Source of the DNA: Halalkalibacter suaedae
GTDB taxonomy: Bacteria > Bacillota > Bacilli > Bacillales > Bacillaceae_D
Direction: 5' to 3'
DNA: 39,869 nt
NCBI RefSeq assembly: GCF_017939705.1
Contig: NZ_JAGKSQ010000015.1
Location: forward strand, 1-39,869
Shown here: positions 33,182 through 39,869 of the stretch, in pieces
Layout of the letters: every line of letters starts with the position of its first letter
Numbering within the stretch: position 1 is the first letter of the stretch
Position numbers and translations under genes: made by a program
Notes under the pieces: model-generated
What the model was told of the DNA's origin: nothing
Databases searched by the model: none
What the model saw: only the letters and a program-made list of their open reading frames with translations

Positions 33182-34178
33182 GATTTCCACCTCTTTCCCT
33201 TGTCCAGTTGTCAAGATTGGAGGTGCGGATAATAGAAGCATCGGTATGGTAACTATCCTGAATAGGCTTTCCATTAATAATATCCTGGATCAACTCAATA
33301 CTCTTATAGCCCATTTCGAATGGCTGTTGTTCAATGATTGCGTCAATATCTCCCGCTTCTAGTAGTTGAATATTTTCAACTAAAGCATCGAACGTCATTA
33401 TATATAGATCTTCCTGCCTGTTTAGTAAATTAGCAGCTGCGGCAATCCCAATCCCGTCATACGAACTTGTTCCAAAAAAGGCAGTGATATTATCATGCTC
33501 AGTTAACAGCCTATAGGCCTTTTCCTCTGCTTCGACTCGAGTGATATTCGACTCTTCCACAGCGACAATGGAAATTCCTTCAGCCTTTTCTACAGCATCC
33601 TTAAAACCTTTCACACGAAGCTTGTGATGGGCATTTGTGAAGCTTCCTGTAATTATTCCGACGGCGGCCTCGCCATTCGTATCTTCAATTAATGCTTCTC
33701 CTGCTAAACGTCCAGCCATGTAATTATTTGTGCCAATATACGAATTACGGAGGCTCGTTGGTGAATCTGTATCAATCGTTATAACTGGAATGTCGGCTTC
33801 TATCGCCTTATTAATCATTGCTGTAAATGGGTCATTGAGGGCCTGGACAATAATTCCATCCACCTTCGATTTAATAGCCATATCTAATAGCTTCAGCTGC
33901 TCCTCAGGATTTGAACGCTCAGGACCAACATACTCAACAAAAACATCATACACCTGTTCAGTCTGCTTGGCCCCTTCCCCTACTAAACGCCAGTAATCAT
34001 GATTCATTTCTTCACCAATCAAAACAAAATGGTGCTTAGGAATTGAGGATTCTGAAGCAATCCCTTCAGCAATTTTTTGATCATAACTCTGAACTTCGTG
34101 ATAGAAATAGAAGGAGAAGCTTAATGCTGTTATTAATAATGAGATGAATAGGATAGAAACAATTGTTGTGCGATTCAT
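33174..34178 (-). CDS. Membrane-anchored sugar-binding sensor protein (Peripla_BP_4)
   Basis: A 334-residue periplasmic-binding-protein-like sensor. An N-terminal transmembrane helix (about 6-26) with no lipobox anchors it. The ribose-binding-like fold follows: FVLIGEEMNHDYWRLVGEGAKQ, DGIIVQALNDP, ADIPVITIDTDSP, YIGTNNYMAGRLAGEAL and FDALVENIQLLEAGDIDAIIEQQPFEMGYKS. A permanent anchor and the adjacent LytS/YesN genes point to a three-component system such as clostridial XylFII-LytS-YesN, which detects xylose. AGGAGG is three bases from a tightly spaced ATG. Ligand identity here is inferred. Confidence 0.9.
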   Translation of the reverse strand: MNRTTIVSILFISLLITALSFSFYFYHEVQSYDQKIAEGIASESSIPKHHFVLIGEEMNHDYWRLVGEGAKQTEQVYDVFVEYVGPERSNPEEQLKLLDMAIKSKVDGIIVQALNDPFTAMINKAIEADIPVITIDTDSPTSLRNSYIGTNNYMAGRLAGEALIEDTNGEAAVGIITGSFTNAHHKLRVKGFKDAVEKAEGISIVAVEESNITRVEAEEKAYRLLTEHDNITAFFGTSSYDGIGIAAAANLLNRQEDLYIMTFDALVENIQLLEAGDIDAIIEQQPFEMGYKSIELIQDIINGKPIQDSYHTDASIIRTSNLDNWTRERGGNLD

Positions 34179-34283
34179 AGTGCCTCCTAAGCTCTTCTCT
34201 AGTTATCTATAAATAATCACAATTAATTGTATAATACGCTTCTAGCTAACTCAAATCTGACTCATTTATGTAAAATAAATATT

Positions 34284-34329
34284 AAAAAAAGAAAACTCAA
34301 AAACGTCGATCAAACATTTCTGAGTTTTC
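34284..34329 (-). terminator. Terminator of the DHA2 transporter gene
   Basis: GAAAACTCA and TGAGTTTTC (extendable inside) form the stem. A run of T7 follows on the minus strand. It is 43 bp past the stop at 34372. Confidence 0.82.
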
Positions 34330-34371
34330 CTTTTATATGTGATTAAGGCTAGCTTCCTCGAACGACCAAAG

Positions 34372-35796
34372 CTAACTAGCAGCTGCATCCCATTCCTCGT
34401 CTGATGGTTCGGACGTCCGCTTGACCTGAAAAGAAAGAATTAATGCAACAAAGGTTAGAACCCCAATCATTCCGAATGCAACAATTGCTCCAAATATATC
34501 TGGATTGATAATTTTAGAAGAATTGCTTGCTGCTCCTTCAGCAGTTGTCATTGCCGTAACGAGTAACCCAGTACCAATCGATGCTGACATCTGGCGGATC
34601 GTATTCGTTACAGCTGATCCGTGTGGAATTAACTTTCTCGGTATTTGATTTAATCCTGCTGTGTTAACAGGCATCATGACCATTGAGAAGCCAAACATCC
34701 GAATCGCATACATTACGCTTAGATAAACAAGTGACGTCGTTGTATCGATGAACATAAATGCAAACGTAGAAATTGTCATGATAATCAATCCAGGAATCGC
34801 CAAGAAACGGGCTCCATACCGATCAAATATCCGCCCAGTAATAGGTGCCATTATCCCAGTAAGAAAAGCCCCAGGAAGTAAGACAATCCCAGCTTCCACA
34901 GCAGTAAATCCACGCATATTGTGCATATATAACGGAATAATCGTCTCAAGTCCAATCAACCCCAGAAATCCGATACTACAAATAATCGTTGATAGTGTGA
35001 ACATACGTGCTTTAAATACACGAAATTCAAGCATTGGATGTGACATCCCAAGCTGTCTTCTAATGAAAAAGTAGATCGTTATTGCACCAAAGACTAAGAA
35101 AATAAGCGTGAAAGGATCACCCCAGCCATTATTACCTGCACTTGTGAATCCGTAAAGAAGCCCTCCAAAACCTAATGTCGACAACGTAATTGAAATAGGA
35201 TCGACTTTCGGATTTTTGAGTTCGGTTACATTCCTCATTTTGAAAAATGCGACAACTAGCATGATGATTGCAAGTGGGGTAATTCCCCAAAACATATAGC
35301 GCCATTCATAATTCGTGGTCACCCACCCTGATAGCACTGGACCAATCGCTGGTGCAAATGAAATAACAAGACCAATATATCCCATCGCAGCCCCGCGACG
35401 TTCCACTGGGAAAATCAATAAAAAGACTGTCTGCATTAGCGGTATCATCACACCTGCACCAATCGATTGAATGATTCTCGCTGCAAGTAGGCTAGGGAAA
35501 CCAACGGAAAGTGCTGCAAGAACAGTCCCGATCGTAAAGACACCCATCGCACTTAAGAAAAGCTGACGTGTCGTATATTTTTCAATGAGAAATGCAGAAA
35601 TCGGTACCATAATTCCCATAACAAGCATAAACACCGTAGTTAACCATTGTCCCGTATTCGCTGTAATATTCATTTCAATCATCAACGGAGGTATAGCTGT
35701 AATCATTAATGTTTGATTTAAAACGGCAATAAACGAACCTATAAGCAATAAAGCGGCAATCAATACTTTGCTATAATTCTCATTCGTATTTTCCAT
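34372..35796 (-). CDS. MFS multidrug efflux transporter, DHA2 (EmrB/QacA) family
   Basis: A 474-residue drug:H+ antiporter with 14 predicted transmembrane helices. Motifs include LNQTLMITAIPPLMIEM in helix 1, QWLTTVFMLVMGIMVPISAFLIEKYTTRQLFLSAMGVF (motif A region), RIIQSIGAGVMIPLMQT (motif B) and GYIGLVISFAPAIGPVLSGW (motif C of exporters). An AGGAGC site precedes ATG. It has its own terminator. No regulator gene is adjacent, but a 10-bp palindrome lies upstream. The substrate cannot be told. Confidence 0.92.
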   Translation of the reverse strand: MENTNENYSKVLIAALLLIGSFIAVLNQTLMITAIPPLMIEMNITANTGQWLTTVFMLVMGIMVPISAFLIEKYTTRQLFLSAMGVFTIGTVLAALSVGFPSLLAARIIQSIGAGVMIPLMQTVFLLIFPVERRGAAMGYIGLVISFAPAIGPVLSGWVTTNYEWRYMFWGITPLAIIMLVVAFFKMRNVTELKNPKVDPISITLSTLGFGGLLYGFTSAGNNGWGDPFTLIFLVFGAITIYFFIRRQLGMSHPMLEFRVFKARMFTLSTIICSIGFLGLIGLETIIPLYMHNMRGFTAVEAGIVLLPGAFLTGIMAPITGRIFDRYGARFLAIPGLIIMTISTFAFMFIDTTTSLVYLSVMYAIRMFGFSMVMMPVNTAGLNQIPRKLIPHGSAVTNTIRQMSASIGTGLLVTAMTTAEGAASNSSKIINPDIFGAIVAFGMIGVLTFVALILSFQVKRTSEPSDEEWDAAAS

Positions 35797-37519
<1,723 letters not shown>

Positions 37520-37537
37520 GTTGTGAATGAGAAAAGG

Positions 37538-37576
37538 GTACAAGAGTTTAGTATAATCTAATCTCTTGTACTTTTT
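37538..37576 (+). terminator. Terminator of the metY-like gene
   Basis: GTACAAGAG and CTCTTGTAC form a perfect 9-bp stem with a 16-nt loop, followed by TTTTT. It starts 19 bp after the stop. Confidence 0.9.
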
Positions 37577-37913
37577 ATTATCGGATAACGCTGTGCAGAG
37601 TTATTGCCAATCGCAGAACCGATAGCAATATCTCAATCACTGATATATGGATTTCATTCCCTCGTAATCTCTTATTTTTCCATTTCAACAGAGCAACTGG
37701 TCATTAAAGACCGTATTCTATTTTGAAGAGAACAAATAAAATATATTTTTTGTGAGGGACAGCTTTTAAGTCTATCAAAAAGCAGAATCCATATATCTTC
37801 ACTTTGGCTGAATAATTACAATTTAATTTTTCGTAATCTGAACTATGAACTGAAATATATCCCCATAGTAAACCTTTGTAGGTTAGATCCATTTCCCTTC
37901 TGCAAAAACAAAA
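37577..37913. other. Intergenic region between metY and the tRNA cluster
   Basis: AT-rich DNA. A 62-codon minus-strand frame at 37704-37892 (Cys- and Tyr-rich, with AGAAGGG two bases before ATG) is the only candidate, and its composition does not look coding. No other structure seen. Confidence 0.4.
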
Positions 37914-37949
37914 AAATCAAGAACGTTGTTTTATCAACATTCTTGATTT
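37910..37949 (-). terminator. Terminator of the 5S-tRNA operon
   Basis: AAATCAAGAACGTTG and CAACATTCTTGATTT pair with one mismatch around a 6-nt loop. A T run follows on the minus strand. It lies 18 bp past the last tRNA. Confidence 0.9.
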
Positions 37950-37967
37950 ATAGTCTGTATTTACTAA

Positions 37968-38048
37968 TACCTGAGGCCGGACTTGAACCGGCACGCCCGA
38001 AGGCACCGCATTTTGAGTGCGGCGTGTCTGCCATTCCACCACTCAGGC
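37968..38048 (-). tRNA. tRNA-Leu (CAA)
   Basis: A class II tRNA of 81 nt with a short variable arm (GTGCCTTCGGGCGT). The anticodon loop is CTCAAAA with anticodon CAA. No CCA is encoded. It is the last tRNA of the operon. Confidence 0.92.
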
Positions 38049-38057
38049 AAAAAAAAA

Positions 38058-38134
38058 TGGCGCGCCCTGAGAGATTCGAACTCCCGACCTTTTGATTCGT
38101 AGTCAAACACTCTATCCAGCTGAGCTAAGGGCGC
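38058..38134 (-). tRNA. tRNA-Arg (ACG)
   Basis: Acceptor GCGCCCT pairs with AGGGCGC. The anticodon loop has ACG (A34 read as inosine). CCA is encoded. It sits between two Leu tRNAs, a position without an Arg gene in the B. subtilis trnD order I remember. Confidence 0.95.
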
Positions 38135-38170
38135 ATAAAATCTATCTAATAACTATTAAAATTAATAAAG

Positions 38171-38256
38171 TGCCGAGGGCCGGACTTGAACCGGCACGAT
38201 AGTCACCTACCGCAGGATTTTAAGTCCTGTGTGTCTGCCAATTCCACCACCCCGGC
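38171..38256 (-). tRNA. tRNA-Leu (TAA)
   Basis: A class II tRNA of 86 nt with a long variable arm. The anticodon loop is CTTAAAA with anticodon TAA. No CCA is encoded. Confidence 0.94.
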
Positions 38257-38272
38257 AAGGCAGAAAATATTG

Positions 38273-38347
38273 TGGAGGCGGCACCCGGATTCGAACCGGG
38301 GGATAAGGGTTTTGCAGACCCGTGCCTTACCACTTGGCTATGCCGCC
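38273..38347 (-). tRNA. tRNA-Cys (GCA)
   Basis: Acceptor GGCGGCA pairs with TGCCGCC, with discriminator T. The anticodon is GCA and CCA is encoded. It is a normal Cys tRNA and cannot read the in-frame TGA codons of this window. Confidence 0.95.
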
Positions 38348-38364
38348 AAAAATTTACATAAAAA

Positions 38365-38439
38365 TGGAGCGGAAGACGAGATTCGAACTCGCGACCCCCA
38401 CCTTGGCAAGGTGGTGTTCTACCACTGAACTACTTCCGC
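38365..38439 (-). tRNA. tRNA-Gly (GCC)
   Basis: Acceptor GCGGAAG pairs with CTTCCGC. The anticodon is GCC and CCA is encoded. Confidence 0.95.
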
Positions 38440-38441
38440 AT

Positions 38442-38516
38442 TGGCTGGGCTAGCTGGATTCGAACCAACGCATGACGGAATCAAAATCCGTTGCCTTACC
38501 GCTTGGCGATAGCCCA
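38442..38516 (-). tRNA. tRNA-Gln (TTG)
   Basis: Acceptor TGGGCTA pairs with TAGCCCA. The anticodon is TTG and CCA is encoded. Confidence 0.95.
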
Positions 38517-38534
38517 ATACCTATTATAGAAAAA

Positions 38535-38611
38535 TGGGGCGACTGATGGGAATTGAACCCACGAATGCCGGAATCACAATCCGGTGCGTTAACCACTTCG
38601 CCACAATCGCC
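38535..38611 (-). tRNA. tRNA-His (GTG)
   Basis: The anticodon is GTG. The extra 5' G (-1) pairs with discriminator C73, the His identity feature. CCA is encoded. Confidence 0.95.
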
Positions 38612-38640
38612 ATAAAATATTAGATTAAATTGATTTAAAT

Positions 38641-38714
38641 TGGCAGGGGCAGTAGGAATTGAACCCACACCGGAGGTTTTGGAGACCTCTGTTCTACCTT
38701 TAAACTATGCCCCT
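38641..38714 (-). tRNA. tRNA-Trp (CCA)
   Basis: Acceptor AGGGGCA pairs with TGCCCCT. The anticodon is CCA and the 3' CCA is encoded. The standard anticodon argues against TGA being read as Trp. Confidence 0.95.
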
Positions 38715-38723
38715 AAGAATAAA

Positions 38724-38808
38724 TGGTGGAGGGGGACGGATTCGAACCGCCGAACCCGGAAGGAGCGGATTTACAGTCCGCCGCGTTTAGCCACTTCGCT
38801 ACCCCTCC
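38724..38808 (-). tRNA. tRNA-Tyr (GTA)
   Basis: A class II tRNA with a long variable arm. Acceptor GGAGGGG pairs with CCCCTCC. The anticodon is GTA and CCA is encoded. An 83-bp spacer separates it from the Thr gene. Confidence 0.95.
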
Positions 38809-38891
38809 AAAACATAATTACTATATTACACAATATGTTTTGCTTAGTCAATATGTTAAAGCAAATTTCTATAATGTAAATGTAATTAGAG

Positions 38892-38964
<73 letters not shown>

Positions 38965-38967
38965 AAA

Positions 38968-39043
38968 TGGTGGCTTGGGACGGAATCGAACCGCCGACAC
39001 ATGGATTTTCAGTCCATTGCTCTACCGACTGAGCTACCAAGCC
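38968..39043 (-). tRNA. tRNA-Phe (GAA)
   Basis: Acceptor GGCTTGG pairs with CCAAGCC. The anticodon is GAA and CCA is encoded. Confidence 0.95.
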
Positions 39044-39057
39044 TAAATTTTTAAAAA

Positions 39058-39134
39058 TGGCGGTCCGGACGGGACTCGAACCCGCGACCTCCTGCGTGAC
39101 AGGCAGGCATTCTAACCAACTGAACTACCGGACC
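39058..39134 (-). tRNA. tRNA-Asp (GTC)
   Basis: Acceptor GGTCCGG pairs with CCGGACC. The anticodon is GTC and CCA is encoded. Confidence 0.95.
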
Positions 39135-39143
39135 ATTTTGGTA

Positions 39144-39217
<74 letters not shown>

Positions 39218-39379
39218 TCGTTATAAAGTATTCGGATGATGATTACTCGAAGATAGGGACATCTCCTCTACAAGCTTATTCAGCGATGCAATCATGCGTC
39301 GATGTTACTCGTAGGTGATTCACGAAGTAGTGCTCGTTGCTCTACCCGTTTTCTCTTAAAATGACAACTAAGTTATAAA
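39218..39379. other. 162-bp spacer inside the tRNA cluster
   Basis: Separates the Val and fMet genes. The word GTTATAAA occurs at both edges (39220-39227 and 39372-39379). No tRNA, ORF or clear promoter was recognised in it. Confidence 0.5.
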
Positions 39380-39455
39380 TGGTGGAGGATGACGGGATCG
39401 AACCGCCGACCCCCTGCTTGTAAGGCAGGTGCTCTCCCAGCTGAGCTAATCCTCC
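39380..39455 (-). tRNA. tRNA-Val (TAC)
   Basis: Acceptor GGAGGAT pairs with ATCCTCC. The anticodon is TAC and CCA is encoded. Confidence 0.95.
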
Positions 39456-39463
39456 AAATATAA

Positions 39464-39538
39464 TGGTGACCCGTACGGGAATCGAACCCGTGATACCGCC
39501 GTGAAAGGGCGGTGTCTTAACCGCTTGACCAACGGGCC
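39464..39538 (-). tRNA. tRNA-Glu (TTC)
   Basis: Acceptor GGCCCGT pairs with ACGGGTC with one G-T pair. The anticodon is TTC and CCA is encoded. Confidence 0.95.
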
Positions 39539-39557
39539 ATACCTCAGGAAAGGGTAC

Positions 39558-39651
39558 TGGCGGAGAGCGAGGGATTCGAACCCTCGAGACGGTTTTACAC
39601 CGCCTACACGATTTCCAATCGTGCTCCTTCGGCCAGCTCGGACAGCTCTCC
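39558..39651 (-). tRNA. tRNA-Ser (GGA)
   Basis: A class II tRNA with a long variable arm. Acceptor GGAGAGC pairs with GCTCTCC. The anticodon is GGA and CCA is encoded. Confidence 0.95.
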
Positions 39652-39655
39652 ATAT

Positions 39656-39730
39656 TGGCTCCACAGGTAGGACTCGAACCTACGACCGATCGGTTAACAG
39701 CCGATAGCTCTACCACTGAGCTACTGTGGA
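39656..39730 (-). tRNA. tRNA-Asn (GTT)
   Basis: Acceptor TCCACAG pairs with CTGTGGA. The anticodon is GTT and CCA is encoded. It is the first tRNA after 5S rRNA. Confidence 0.95.
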
Positions 39731-39740
39731 ATATTTTTTT

Positions 39741-39857
39741 GTCCGGCAACGTCCTACTCTCACAGGGGGAAGCCCCCAACTACCATCGGCGCTGAAGAGC
39801 TTAACGACCGTGTTCGGCATGGGAACGGGTGTGACCTCTTCGCTATCGCCACCAGAC
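39741..39857 (-). rRNA. rrf: 5S ribosomal RNA
   Basis: The minus strand reads TCTGGTGGCGATAGCGAAGA at the 5' side, contains the conserved CCCGTTCCCATGCCGAACAC core and ends GTAGGACGTTGCCGGAC. The length of about 117 nt is typical of Bacillaceae. The 16S and 23S genes should lie beyond the right edge of the window, upstream in transcription. Confidence 0.97.
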
Positions 39858-39869
39858 TCGAACGTCAGA

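Noticed and set aside
37704-37892. 62-codon minus-strand ORF before the tRNA cluster
   Set aside because: Composition rich in Cys, Tyr and Lys with no family signal; the ribosome binding site is too close to the ATG.

Overview
The window looks like a chromosomal segment of a low-GC, Gram-positive, endospore-forming Bacillaceae species, probably a relative of Bacillus/Alkalihalobacillus. The signs are AGGAGG-type ribosome binding sites with ATG/GTG/TTG starts, a yoaS-yozG-yoaT cluster, class D sortases, LytR-CpsA-Psr and CadC/CadA proteins, candidate catabolite-responsive (cre) sites, and a 5S-tRNA cluster that repeats most of the order I remember for the B. subtilis trnD cluster.

Layout. 1-5.4 kb: yoaS-yozG-yoaT operon, small membrane and lipoprotein genes (one split by an in-frame TAG), and a secreted beta-helix/ricin-lectin protein behind a candidate cre site. 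5.6-10.2 kb: an LCP wall-polymer ligase, then an operon for an acidic sortase-anchored protein, its class D sortase, a PAP2 phosphatase and a metallophosphoesterase. 10.4-12.7 kb: a GNAT acetyltransferase and a divergent NmrA-like oxidoreductase/Rrf2 regulator pair with repeated operator-like sites. 12.8-16.0 kb: a heavy-metal module made of CadA ATPase, CadC repressor and a divergent PCYCGC lipoprotein. 16.2-24.1 kb: a YcdB/YcdC-like protein, moaA, catalase, a second class D sortase and ilvD. 24.1-34.2 kb: an orphan sugar-type solute-binding lipoprotein, a diguanylate cyclase behind a c-di-GMP-I riboswitch, a sugar:H+ symporter and a three-component sugar-sensing system (binding protein, LytS/YesM kinase, YesN regulator). 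34.3-37.5 kb: a DHA2 efflux pump and a MetY-type sulfhydrylase. 37.9-39.9 kb: 17 tRNA genes and 5S rRNA on the minus strand.

The main discovery candidate is in the heavy-metal module. Both metal-binding proteins have an in-frame TGA exactly where a conserved cysteine of a C-x-x-C motif is expected: codon 22 of cadA (U-A-G-C in the N-terminal HMA domain) and codon 116 of the PCYCGC lipoprotein (U-G-V-C). In each, the same frame stays open after the TGA and completes the expected protein. A small hairpin follows each TGA, with its apical loop starting 20 or 21 nt downstream and G as the second loop base, which fits a bacterial SECIS element. I infer that both are selenoproteins, forming a CadC-controlled, selenocysteine-using metal-resistance module. 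A standard gene caller would truncate both genes.

A dispersed repeat of about 239 bp with imperfect inverted ends occurs as two full copies, one internally deleted copy and one partial copy, plus a separate core palindrome.
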